The translations under genes were made by a program, and so were the position numbers. Positions 1 through 6,931 of a stretch of 8,799 nt of DNA are shown piece by piece (positions within the stretch are counted from its first letter, which is position 1; each line of letters starts with the position of its first letter). The stretch comes from Rickettsia endosymbiont of Diachasma alloeum (GTDB lineage: Bacteria > Pseudomonadota > Alphaproteobacteria > Rickettsiales > Rickettsiaceae). The notes under the pieces were generated by a model. The model was not told the DNA's origin. It did no database searches and was given only the letters and a program-made list of their open reading frames with translations. The stretch spans positions 1 to 8,799 of the forward strand of contig DYDT01000064.1 in the NCBI GenBank assembly GCA_020404485.1, in the 5' to 3' direction.

Positions 1-54
1 AGGAGCGGATTGATCTGTCATATATGAACCAAGTATTTTTGCCTCTATCATCAT
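1..54 (-). CDS. possible 5' end of an unidentified gene leaving the window
   Basis: A minus-strand frame opens with two consecutive ATG codons (54-52 and 51-49) and stays open for 18 codons to the left edge; it reads MMIEAKILGSYMTDQSAP. It starts 76 bp beyond the stop of the Hda-like gene on the same strand, so it could be the next gene of that series. Third codon positions are mostly A or T, as in the other genes here. There is no Shine-Dalgarno sequence, and I do not recognise the peptide. The competing reading is a plus-strand frame from 3 to a TGA at 54-56, which would be the end of a convergent gene, but its codon use is more GC-rich at third positions. Only 18 codons are visible, so the call is weak. 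Confidence 0.3.
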   Translation of the reverse strand, partial: MMIEAKILGSYMTDQSAP

Positions 55-130
55 GAATTATCAAAAAAATTCAACCATTTAGTCCTTACATCTCTAAAAA
101 TTGTCATGTAGTAAGCAAAAAAGTAAAGAA

Positions 131-805
131 TTAGTAAGAAATATTTACAACACTTAAAGCTTCTTTAACTAATGGAATAGTTATTTTTCTCTTAGAAGTT
201 AACGCAAAGTTATTGATATACTCTAATATTTCTAAAATTCTGTTATATTCTCTAGGCAAATTCACTAATAAAAAATCTATTACTATTTGTGATATTGTTA
301 CAGAAGATGTAGCAAAATGTTTAAATATTAAAATTTTAATTAATTCATCATCAGGAGGATAAAGCATAACGTTTAATACAGAATTAATACGCGATGATAG
401 ATCAGGTAAAATAAAGTTTTTGCCTTTATTTTTGCCTTTATTATTAGATGTAAGTAAAAGATATTTTTGTTTTTCGTTAATAAGGTTAAATAGATGAAGC
501 AATGCCGTTTCCTGCCAATTTTCTATATCATCAATAATAAAAGCATTATGATTTGCTAAAATTTTGTCATCAAAAAAAATATCTTTAATGATGTAAGCAT
601 TGCTTAAATTTTGCCATATTTTGGTTAAATAAGTTTTACCTGAAGAGGCAGGACCCTTTATTAGTAAAGTAAACTTATAAGGATTAACTCCAAAACTATT
701 CTGCCAATTTTGTAAAGCATTATAAGCTAAAGCATTAGACGCAGAAACAATAAATTCCTCAGGGTGATATTTTGAAGAATTATTAAAAGGAAATATATAT
801 TGCAT
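131..805 (-). CDS. hda: Hda-like DnaA-related AAA+ ATPase (regulatory inactivation of DnaA)
   Basis: A 224-residue protein, close to the usual length of Hda, which works with the loaded beta clamp to stimulate ATP hydrolysis by DnaA and so limits re-initiation. It has only the AAA+ part and no DnaA DNA-binding domain IV. Visible motifs: an N-terminal QYIFPF (residues 2-7) aligns with the clamp-binding QLSLPL-type motif of Hda; Walker A GPASSGKT at 51-58; Walker B FIIDDIE at 89-95; sensor 1 LLLTSNN at 116-122; a DLSSR box with the arginine-finger candidate R139; and a sensor 2 region around LPREYNRILEIL with R185. The segment NKGKNKGKN (122-130) is a short tandem duplication after sensor 1. 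The start is the first ATG of the frame; no Shine-Dalgarno sequence precedes it. It follows thrS on the same strand across a 355-bp repeat-filled gap, so shared transcription is uncertain. DnaA itself is excluded by length. The family is clear; the exact role is inferred. Confidence 0.82.
   Translation of the reverse strand: MQYIFPFNNSSKYHPEEFIVSASNALAYNALQNWQNSFGVNPYKFTLLIKGPASSGKTYLTKIWQNLSNAYIIKDIFFDDKILANHNAFIIDDIENWQETALLHLFNLINEKQKYLLLTSNNKGKNKGKNFILPDLSSRINSVLNVMLYPPDDELIKILIFKHFATSSVTISQIVIDFLLVNLPREYNRILEILEYINNFALTSKRKITIPLVKEALSVVNISY
417..442 (-). repeat. 12-bp in-frame tandem duplication inside the Hda-like gene
   Basis: The stretch has a period of 12 bp for just over two copies (unit roughly tttttgccttta on the plus strand). 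It encodes KGKN twice, giving NKGKNKGKN at residues 122-130 of the Hda-like protein. It lies in the loop after sensor 1, so a small in-frame expansion there may be tolerated. Confidence 0.8.
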
Positions 806-915
806 TTATAAAATTTTTTAACGTCATTGCGAACAAGCAAAGGCATTGTTGCATGGATTAGTTTTTCTGTCTGAGCTAAGGAAATTACGAAGTAATTGAC
901 GAAGCAATCCAGTAT

Positions 916-940
916 AAAAATGCTAGCTTATAGCATTTTT
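916..940. repeat. perfect 10-bp hairpin at the core of element A
   Basis: aaaaatgcta (916-925) and tagcattttt (931-940) are perfect inverted repeats around the 5-nt spacer gctta. The same core, slightly diverged, recurs at 3866-3888 in element B, and in both places attatttt and a ctggat block follow on the right. Confidence 0.85.
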
Positions 941-1026
941 ATTATTTTTTCTGGATTGCCCCACGCTCATTTCATTCGCGTAGCTCAGACGATTTAGTAT
1001 CCACGCGGGCAATGTCGCCACGGTAC

Positions 1027-1044
1027 GACACCTCGGGTGTTTTT
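1027..1044 (+). terminator. terminator-like hairpin inside element A
   Basis: On the plus strand, acacc (1028-1032), loop tcg and ggtgt (1036-1040) form a GC-containing 5-bp stem. The last t of the stem and tttt at 1041-1044 give a short U tract. The shape is that of a rho-independent terminator, but no plus-strand gene ends nearby, so it may only be part of the repeat or act on antisense transcripts. Confidence 0.35.
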
Positions 1045-1081
1045 CGATCTACGCAACAAAGCCACGAGCAAAGCGAGTGCG

Positions 1082-1110
1082 GCAATCTCATTTTATTATC
1101 CTGAGATTGC
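1082..1110. repeat. gcaatctca/tgagattgc hairpin module in element A
   Basis: gcaatctca (1082-1090) pairs with tgagattgc (1102-1110) around an 11-nt spacer. The same module forms the centre of element C (5335-5365) and, diverged, of element D (6868-6903). It is a unit shared between otherwise different composite repeats. Confidence 0.85.
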
Positions 1111-1160
1111 TTCGTCAAAACTTACAGTTTTCCCTCGCAATAACGATATATCCAACATTT

Positions 1161-3068
1161 CTAAATATACTTACTATTCTCTTCCTTAACGAGTGCTATC
1201 AACTGCTCAACCGATAATACTTCCTGCTCGGTAGTTCCAAGTTTTCGAATAGTTACTTGTTTATTCTCTTTTTCTTGCTTTCCGATTACTGCTATTATTG
1301 GTATTTTTTGATTTGAAAACTCACGGATTTTATAATTAATTTTATCTGGTGATATATTAATATCGACTCGCACACCACTTTCAATTAAAGCTTTCTGCAC
1401 CTCTAAAGCATAATCATTTAAATCACTTGTAATAGTAGCTATTGCAACCTGCACAGGAGCAAGCCACAAAGGAAAACGTCCTGCATATTCTTCGATTAAT
1501 ATCCCAATAAAACGTTCAAGCGAGCCAAGTATTGCTCTATGTAACATTATAGGTCTTTTTTTCTCACCGCTTACTGCAACATAGCTAGCATCTAAACGCT
1601 CAGGCAAAACAAAATCCATTTGCAGAGTTCCGCATTGCCATTGACGCCCTATTGCATCTGTTAACACAAATTCAAGCTTAGGACCATAAAATGCCCCCTC
1701 ACCCGGGTTTAATGTATAGCTATAACCTGCTTTCTCTACTGCCTCTTTTAAAGCATTTTCAGCCTTATCCCAAGTCTCATCGCTACCAGCTCTAACGTCA
1801 GGACGATCAGAGAATTTTACTTTTATATCAGTAAAACCGAAATCCTTGTAAACCTCTGTTAGTAATTTACAAAAGCTAACTGTTTCCTCGGTAATTTGTT
1901 CCTCAGCACAAAATATATGTGCATCATCTTGCACTAAACTCCGTACTCTCATCAAACCATGTAAAGCACCGGATGCCTCATTACGATGGCACAAGCCGAA
2001 CTCAGACATACGAAGCGGCAAATCACGATAACTTTTGATACCTTGCTTAAAAATCTGTACGTGACAAGGGCAGTTCATCGGCTTTAAAGCAAGCGTCTTG
2101 TCGTCTGTTTCTAAAGCAAACATATCATCACGGAACTTTTCCCAATGTCCAGAAAGCTCCCAAAGACTCTTATCAACTAAAACAGGGGTCTTAACTTCAA
2201 TATAACCGTTTTTACGAATCTTTCTTCTGATATATTGCTCAATAGTATTATATATACTCCAACCCTTATCGTGCCAAAATACCATTCCTTGAGCTTCTGC
2301 CTGAAAATGGAACAAATCAAGTTCTTTTCCTAATTTTCTATGGTCACGCTTTTCAGCTTCTTCAAGCATAAATAAATAGCTATCTAGCTGCTCTTTAGTA
2401 GCCCAAGCCGTGCCGTATATACGCTGCAATACCTCATTGTTACTATTACCACGCCAATAAGCTCCTGCAACTTTCATTAACTTAAAATGTTTAACAAAGC
2501 CAGTAGATGGAGCGTGCGGACCTCGGCATAAATCAATAAAATTACCTTGCCTGTATAAGCTTATAGGCTCATTTGACGGAATTGAGGCGATAATTTCAGC
2601 TTTATAATGCTCACCTATCGATTTAAAAAATTCTACAGCCTTTTCTCTATCCCACAACTCTCTTGTTACTTTTTCATTTTTTTTAGCAAGCTCATGCATT
2701 TTAGCTTCTATAACTGCTAAATCATCAGTGGTAAAAGGTTTACTTCTTGCAAAATCATAATAATAACCATTCTCAATAGCAGGACCGATTGTTACTTGCG
2801 TTTCAGGGAATAACTCCTTTACTGCTTCCGCTGTTAAATGTGCAGCATCATGCCTTATAACTTCAAGACATTCAGGATCTTTAGTAGTTAAAATACGCAA
2901 TTTGCAATCATCATCGATTTGAGTACTTAGATCCTTAAGCTCACCATTTACTTCAGCAATCATTGCTGCTTTAGCAAGCGATGTTGAAATAGACCCAGCT
3001 ATCTCAAACGCTGTAATATTTTTTTCAAACTGTTTTACACTCCCATCAGGGAAAGAAATATTTATCAT
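1161..3068 (-). CDS. thrS: threonyl-tRNA synthetase
   Basis: A 635-residue class II synthetase that charges tRNA-Thr in the cytoplasm; the length is typical. Order: TGS domain (about 1-60); editing domain with H73xxxH77 and CRGPH at 181-185, the residues that in the family clear mischarged serine; class II core (about 245-530) with motif 2 around R362 and motif 3 in [11 protein letters not shown] at 510-520; C-terminal anticodon-binding domain (about 535-635). The zinc ligands expected in the core are present: C333, H384 and H510. The motif usually read as MNCPGH in E. coli is MNCPCH here (331-336), placing a second cysteine two residues after the zinc ligand. The ATG start gives a complete TGS domain beginning [10 protein letters not shown]; no Shine-Dalgarno is evident. 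It starts 13 bp after the purC stop on the same strand, so a purC-thrS transcript is likely. Identification is secure. Confidence 0.98.
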   Translation of the reverse strand: MINISFPDGSVKQFEKNITAFEIAGSISTSLAKAAMIAEVNGELKDLSTQIDDDCKLRILTTKDPECLEVIRHDAAHLTAEAVKELFPETQVTIGPAIENGYYYDFARSKPFTTDDLAVIEAKMHELAKKNEKVTRELWDREKAVEFFKSIGEHYKAEIIASIPSNEPISLYRQGNFIDLCRGPHAPSTGFVKHFKLMKVAGAYWRGNSNNEVLQRIYGTAWATKEQLDSYLFMLEEAEKRDHRKLGKELDLFHFQAEAQGMVFWHDKGWSIYNTIEQYIRRKIRKNGYIEVKTPVLVDKSLWELSGHWEKFRDDMFALETDDKTLALKPMNCPCHVQIFKQGIKSYRDLPLRMSEFGLCHRNEASGALHGLMRVRSLVQDDAHIFCAEEQITEETVSFCKLLTEVYKDFGFTDIKVKFSDRPDVRAGSDETWDKAENALKEAVEKAGYSYTLNPGEGAFYGPKLEFVLTDAIGRQWQCGTLQMDFVLPERLDASYVAVSGEKKRPIMLHRAILGSLERFIGILIEEYAGRFPLWLAPVQVAIATITSDLNDYALEVQKALIESGVRVDINISPDKINYKIREFSNQKIPIIAVIGKQEKENKQVTIRKLGTTEQEVLSVEQLIALVKEENSKYI

Positions 3069-3081
3069 TTTTTATTCTAAC

Positions 3082-3792
3082 TTATTTTTCTTTTAAACGA
3101 TCAGCTATTAATTTATATGATTCATAAGCTTTAGCTGGGTCTTTTTCTAGCAATTCAAATCCTATTCTTTCATTACTATTAATATGCCATAATTTACAAG
3201 TATCAGGACTAATTTCATCAGTTAACATTACCAAAGATTCCTCACCGGTAAATACCCGCCCGAATTCAAGGCTACATTCAACAAGCCGAATACCGATGCC
3301 GATGAACAAACCGCTTAGAAAATCATATATACGCAAAGCTTGCTTCTTAACTGTATTAATTTCATCTTTAGTTAACCAACCAAAATTTAATATTTGATGC
3401 TCATTAACTATCGGATATTTAAACTCACGACTTTTTACTTTAAAGTCAATTATTGGCTTATCAAATACAAAGCCTTCATCCATGCCAAATTCTTTTACAA
3501 ACCTACCGCACGCAACAGAAGATACGACTACTTGCAGAGGAAACATCTCAACATATTGAATTAATTGCTCTCTCATATTTAGCTTTTCAATAAAATGATT
3601 TTCAATACCAATCATTTCAAGCTTATTCATTACAAAAGAAGAGATATTATTATTAAGCACTCCTTTGCCTGATACATCAATAATTTCACCATTTTCTAAA
3701 GTAGCTTTATCAGAAAAAGCCATTACAAGCAAAAACTCTTCTTCAGAAGTATATAGGGTTTTACTTGAACCTTCATATAGTTTTTTTTTCAT
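3082..3792 (-). CDS. purC: SAICAR synthase family protein (PurC) with altered active-site residues
   Basis: A 236-residue protein of normal PurC length. The family joins CAIR and aspartate using ATP in de novo purine synthesis. Family hallmarks: LYEGSSKTLY at 5-14, GKGVLNN at 42-48, LNMREQLI at 71-78, VNEHQILNFGW at 129-139, SLEFGR at 174-179 and DEISPD at 192-197. The whole frame resembles alphaproteobacterial PurC. Several usually conserved positions differ. YEGKAK is YEGSSK (first lysine lost, K11 kept). The VVRNxAAGS motif is VVSSVACGR (88-97), losing the R and N and changing S to R. VDFKxE is VECSLE (171-176), and SPDSCRLWD is SPDTCKLWH (195-203). The KDRFR block expected after this is not recognisable. 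Residue roles are recalled from E. coli PurC, not computed. The frame is intact. Rickettsia is generally held to lack the rest of this pathway, so the true substrate is uncertain. ATG start without a Shine-Dalgarno; probable first gene of a purC-thrS transcript. Confidence 0.88.
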   Translation of the reverse strand: MKKKLYEGSSKTLYTSEEEFLLVMAFSDKATLENGEIIDVSGKGVLNNNISSFVMNKLEMIGIENHFIEKLNMREQLIQYVEMFPLQVVVSSVACGRFVKEFGMDEGFVFDKPIIDFKVKSREFKYPIVNEHQILNFGWLTKDEINTVKKQALRIYDFLSGLFIGIGIRLVECSLEFGRVFTGEESLVMLTDEISPDTCKLWHINSNERIGFELLEKDPAKAYESYKLIADRLKEK

Positions 3793-3817
3793 ATATTATT
3801 TTTTAAAATTTATTTAG

Positions 3818-3990
3818 CGTCATTGCGAAGAAAAACTACAAGTTTTGACAAAGCAATCTAGTTAAAAAATGCTATAAATTAGCATTTTGTATTATTTTTC
3901 TGGATCTAGTGCCCAAGCCACGGTATGACCTTTAAAGGCTTCTGAATCCCCGCCTATGCTAAGAATGACATTGTGGATATTTTTCGACCA
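3818..3990. repeat. composite palindromic repeat between hisS and purC (element B)
   Basis: It begins cgtcattgcga (3818-3828) like the other elements. Its first 45 bp closely match the reverse complement of the right end of element A. Next comes the hairpin aaaatgcta (3866-3874) / tagcatttt (3880-3888), equivalent to the core of A, followed by attatttttctggat. Then gccacggtatgac (3917-3929) matches 1017-1029 of A with one change, and ttttcga recurs at 3981-3987. No clean inverted right end is present, so it appears to be a truncated or rearranged relative of A. The right boundary is approximate. Confidence 0.75.
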
Positions 3991-4026
3991 TGTAAACCCC
4001 TTTGTACAATAATATATAAAAGAAGT

Positions 4027-5274
4027 CTAAGACTTTCTTAGCAACTCAATTGCTTTCGAAAAGTCCAATATATACTCTTCTTGTTTTTCTAAATCTTTGA
4101 TTTTGAGGTTGTTGCTTGCTTGTTCTTCGTCACCGATAAAGACAATAAATTTGGCATTATCATTTAAGGCTCTTTGCATTCTTTTTGCCACTTTACCGCT
4201 TATTTCTATCAACGCAGGTATATTATGTAAGCGTAATTGATCGGCTATTTTTAAAGAATACGAAATATTATTCTCGCCTATTGGCAATACAAATATTGGA
4301 GTTACTGAGTTTATATTATATTCCCGCATCAAGGCTATTCGCTCAATTCCTGCTGCAAAACCTATCGCTGGCACTTCATCGTTATTGCCCATAATGCGGC
4401 TAAGCCCATCATAACGCCCACCGGCAAGAATAGTGGATTGGCTTCCTAGTTTTGTAGTTGTGAATTCAAAAGCAGTATGGCAATAATAATCAAGCCCCCT
4501 AACTAGGCGTGCATTTATGGCGTATTTCATGCCTAAAATGTCAAGATATTTTAATAACTCTTCAAAATATTCTTTTGACTCATCAGTATAATACTCTGAT
4601 AAAACAGGGGCGTTAACTACTATTTTTTGATCGATTTCGCTTTTAGAGTCAAGAATTCGCATTGGATTTCTAAGTAATCTTACTTTGCTATCTTCCGATA
4701 ATTCATCTTTAAAATCGTTTAGATATTCTACTAATTTTTGCTGATAAGTAGTGCGGGACTGACTGCAACCAAGAGAGTTTAACTCTAAAGTAGTATCGGC
4801 TAAAACCTCTAAACTTTCAAGTATATCTGCCGCTAGCTTTAAAGTTTCAGCATCAGAAATAGCCCCTTTAGCTCCTAAATATTCATAATTTAGCTGGTGA
4901 AATTGTCTTTGACGCCCTGCTTGCGGTCTATCATAACGAAAAACAGGACCAGTAGAAAATAATTTGAGAGGTAGTTTATGTTGTAAGCCGTTTGAGATAA
5001 AAGCTCTTACAATCCCTGCTGTAAATTCAGGGCGTAAAGCTACTGATTCATCGCTTTTATCTAAAAAGCTGTAGATTTCTTTGCTAATTACGTCAGAGCT
5101 TTCACCCATCGAGCGGTTGAAAACTTTGGTATATTCGAGTATTGGCACACTCATTTGCTTGTAGCCATATAATGCTCCAACCTTTTTTGCTTTATTGATT
5201 ATATAATTATGAACTTTATAATCATCCGGCAAAAGATCTTTCATTCCTCGAAGTGGCTGGAGTTTTTCTAGCAT
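4027..5274 (-). CDS. hisS: histidyl-tRNA synthetase
   Basis: A 415-residue class II synthetase charging tRNA-His, of ordinary bacterial length. It opens with [12 protein letters not shown] (5-16), typical of the family. [11 protein letters not shown] at 81-91 and motif 2 [17 protein letters not shown] (112-128) hold the ATP- and acceptor-end-binding arginines. The histidine-specific motifs are present: His[10 protein letters not shown] (256-264, R259) and HisB AGGRYDGL (284-291), followed by motif 3 GFAAGIERI (305-313). The C-terminal anticodon-binding domain covers about 325-415. The GRQRQFHQ sequence is the canonical bacterial motif 2 form, unlike the divergent HisRS reported from some other alphaproteobacteria whose tRNA-His lacks G-1. 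ATG start with no Shine-Dalgarno. Palindromic repeats lie on both sides, so it may be its own transcription unit. Identification is secure. Confidence 0.98.
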   Translation of the reverse strand: MLEKLQPLRGMKDLLPDDYKVHNYIINKAKKVGALYGYKQMSVPILEYTKVFNRSMGESSDVISKEIYSFLDKSDESVALRPEFTAGIVRAFISNGLQHKLPLKLFSTGPVFRYDRPQAGRQRQFHQLNYEYLGAKGAISDAETLKLAADILESLEVLADTTLELNSLGCSQSRTTYQQKLVEYLNDFKDELSEDSKVRLLRNPMRILDSKSEIDQKIVVNAPVLSEYYTDESKEYFEELLKYLDILGMKYAINARLVRGLDYYCHTAFEFTTTKLGSQSTILAGGRYDGLSRIMGNNDEVPAIGFAAGIERIALMREYNINSVTPIFVLPIGENNISYSLKIADQLRLHNIPALIEISGKVAKRMQRALNDNAKFIVFIGDEEQASNNLKIKDLEKQEEYILDFSKAIELLRKS

Positions 5275-5306
5275 GATATTAGTTTTGTTTTTTTGTTATG
5301 GGTTTT

Positions 5307-5399
5307 CGTCATTGCGAGCGACTAAAAGGAGCGTGGCAATCTCATGAAAATATCCTGAGATTGCCTCCGCCCTCTGCTACGCATCTCCTCGCAATGACG
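5307..5399. repeat. compact palindromic repeat between permease and hisS (element C)
   Basis: A 93-bp element with perfect 12-bp inverted ends: cgtcattgcgag (5307-5318) and ctcgcaatgacg (5388-5399). Its perfect 10-bp internal stem is ggcaatctca (5335-5344) / tgagattgcc (5356-5365) around 11 nt. It begins 10 bp past the permease stop and ends 33 bp before the hisS start. It could fold in the transcript and act as a terminator or processing site. On the minus strand no U tract follows, so it is not a standard intrinsic terminator. Confidence 0.88.
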
Positions 5400-5409
5400 A
5401 TGATATTGG

Positions 5410-6804
5410 CTATATTTCTTTCTTCATAAAAAATGATCTGACTATATATAAAGCAAATATCGTAACAAACCAAATTAATAAAGCACGTCCTGCAGTATGT
5501 AAATTAAATTCACCATCAAATACTTGAATAAATAACAAATATACACATGCACATATAATAAAAGGAGCAATAATATATACCAAAGGACATTTAAAAGGTC
5601 TTTGAGCATTAGGTAGTCTTGTTCTAAACAACAACACTATTGTTGTAACAGTTATGTAGTCAATAATTGCTCCCATCGAAGTTAATTGGGTCAATAATTC
5701 CGTTGAACAAAATCCTCCAAGAATTGCAGCTAAAGATGCAAATATTATAATTGTAATATATGGGCTATCATATTTAGGATGCAATTTTGCAAAACTTTTC
5801 GGTAGTAATCCGTCACGTGCAATAGCGTAAAAAATACGTGAAGTACCATAAATATTCATCATTAGCACTGTCATCATACCGCAAACAGCACCTATTGAAA
5901 CAACTGCTAATCCAATTTGACTATTATTGAGTGCTAAAGCATAAGCAAGCGGTTGATCGTTATTTAACTGATCAAAAGGTGCAATACCCGTAACAAGCCC
6001 TGCCATTGCAACATATACAATAGTAGTTAAAACAAGTGAGCCAATAATACCAATCATAATATCACGTTTTGGGTTTTTACACTCTTCAGCTGCAGTTGCA
6101 ATTGTTCCAAAACCAGTGAAGGCTAAGAATAAAACAGAGGCACCGACTAAGACGTTACTAAAACCGAACGGCATAAAATTACTCCAATTACTAGCATCAA
6201 AATGTGGAGTAGCAGCAAATATAAAGACTAATATCGCAGCCATTTTAATAAATACTAAGATAGCATTTAATTTTTTGCTGTCTTTAGTACCTAAGTATAA
6301 GACAAAGCCAATAGCTACTGAAATTAAAAATGCAGGCAAATTTATTATACCTCCATTTGCTGGTACTGTAGCTATAGCTTTTGGTAAGTAAATTCCACCA
6401 TATCCCAATAACCCTTGTACATAACCCGACCAGCCGGCTGCAACTATTCCTGAAGCAACTCCTAGCTCTAATATTATTACACTACCAATTATCCAAGCAA
6501 AAACTTCTCCGAATGCGACATAGGAATAAGTATAAATACTACCGGATGTCGGAAGCATAGCAGCAAGCTCAGTGTAAACAAAAGCTACAAAAATACAGGT
6601 AATACCTGCAATTGCGTATGATAACATTACAGCCGGACCGGAAAATTTAGCAGCAATTATTCCGGTAACAACAAATACACCGGTACCGATCATTGCACCG
6701 AGTCCAAGTAGTATTAAGTCAAATGCTCCAAGAGTCTTACTAAGACCACTTGAGCTACCTATTTCTTTGACTGATTCAAAGCTTTTTTTTCTTAAAAAAC
6801 TCAT
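5410..6804 (-). CDS. APC-superfamily amino acid permease, probably cationic amino acid transporter
   Basis: A 464-residue inner-membrane transporter of the amino acid-polyamine-organocation superfamily, with about 12 hydrophobic segments spread across its length. The N-terminal helix carries GLGAMIGTGVFVVTG (34-48), the unwound substrate-binding signature of the superfamily. FTGFGTIATAAEECKNPKRD (229-248) and RIFYAIARDGLLPKSFAKLH (323-342) are characteristic of the CAT branch. Transport of basic amino acids is the family expectation; the substrate cannot be read from the sequence. For an intracellular organism it would import host amino acids. The start is well supported: AGGAG lies 6 nt before ATG, the only strong Shine-Dalgarno I saw in the window. 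Repeats flank the gene on both sides. General class is secure, substrate is not. Confidence 0.93.
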   Translation of the reverse strand: MSFLRKKSFESVKEIGSSSGLSKTLGAFDLILLGLGAMIGTGVFVVTGIIAAKFSGPAVMLSYAIAGITCIFVAFVYTELAAMLPTSGSIYTYSYVAFGEVFAWIIGSVIILELGVASGIVAAGWSGYVQGLLGYGGIYLPKAIATVPANGGIINLPAFLISVAIGFVLYLGTKDSKKLNAILVFIKMAAILVFIFAATPHFDASNWSNFMPFGFSNVLVGASVLFLAFTGFGTIATAAEECKNPKRDIMIGIIGSLVLTTIVYVAMAGLVTGIAPFDQLNNDQPLAYALALNNSQIGLAVVSIGAVCGMMTVLMMNIYGTSRIFYAIARDGLLPKSFAKLHPKYDSPYITIIIFASLAAILGGFCSTELLTQLTSMGAIIDYITVTTIVLLFRTRLPNAQRPFKCPLVYIIAPFIICACVYLLFIQVFDGEFNLHTAGRALLIWFVTIFALYIVRSFFMKKEI

Positions 6805-6810
6805 TTATTT

Positions 6811-6815
6811 CTCCT
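6811..6815 (-). promoter_or_regulatory. strong ribosome binding site of the permease
   Basis: On the minus strand AGGAG is followed by aaataa (6 nt) and then the ATG at 6804. It fixes the permease start and contrasts with the other genes here, which have no obvious Shine-Dalgarno. Confidence 0.75.
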
Positions 6816-6845
6816 GTTTTTAGTGAGCTTATTTTTTAGGAATCC

Positions 6846-6927
6846 GTCATTGCGAGGAGCGAAGCAACGTGGCAATCTCGTAATGCATCCTAAGATTGCC
6901 ACGCTCTTTGCAGTCGCTCGCAATGAC
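6846..6927. repeat. compact palindromic repeat between mnmA and permease (element D)
   Basis: An 82-bp element with perfect 11-bp inverted ends, gtcattgcgag (6846-6856) and ctcgcaatgac (6917-6927). Its internal 11-bp stem is cgtggcaatct (6868-6878) / agattgccacg (6893-6903). It resembles element C but differs in loop and flank sequence. The right end lies 4 bp from the mnmA stop codon, so it would form a hairpin at the very end of that message. No U tract follows on the minus strand. Confidence 0.87.
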
Positions 6928-6931
6928 AAAA

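Larger units (their letters stand above)
822..1145. repeat. large composite palindromic repeat (element A)
   Basis: The ends are inverted copies: cgtcattgcga at 822-832 against tcgcaataacg at 1135-1145, with one mismatch. Inside are nested arms: gtctgagcta (869-878) with tagctcagac (981-990); gcatggat (851-858) with atccacgc (999-1006); and gcaatccag (904-912) with ctggattgc (951-959). Smaller hairpins are at 883-897 (aattac/gtaatt around GAA), 916-940, 1028-1040 and 1082-1110. The element is non-coding and shares blocks with the other three intergenic repeats of this window. The style matches the dispersed palindromic repeats common in Rickettsia gaps; I do not assign it to a named class. 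Folded as RNA or DNA it could form a long branched hairpin. Confidence 0.85.
806..1160. other. 355-bp gap between thrS and the Hda-like gene, filled by repeats
   Basis: I see no credible coding frame or RNA gene here. Nearly all of the gap (822-1145) is a composite of nested inverted repeats described separately. Only 16 bp on the hda side and 15 bp on the thrS side lie outside it. Any promoter for the Hda-like gene would have to lie within or at the edge of the repeat; I could not pick a convincing -35/-10 pair. Confidence 0.7.

Noticed and set aside
806..1160. Search for a tRNA or other structured RNA gene in the longest gap
   Set aside because: The hairpins do not form a cloverleaf, and there is no T-loop consensus; they are explained as repeat modules.
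3845..3878. Plus-strand TTGACA followed by TATAAA, resembling a promoter
   Set aside because: The spacing is 22 bp, too long for a sigma70 promoter; it falls within repeat B and points antisense to hisS.
3972..3980. Near-match to a DnaA box (ATATCCACA on the minus strand)
   Set aside because: A single box with a mismatch in repeat DNA; no cluster, AT-rich unwinding element or origin gene context.
4185..4394. 69-codon plus-strand frame
   Set aside because: It lies wholly antisense within hisS, whose anticodon-binding domain and motif 3 region explain the sequence.
6116..6391. 91-codon plus-strand frame
   Set aside because: Antisense to transmembrane segments of the permease; lysine- and alanine-rich, with no recognisable motif.
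822..6927. Repeats considered as a CRISPR array
   Set aside because: The copies are kilobases apart, palindromic and variable in length, without regular spacers or cas genes.
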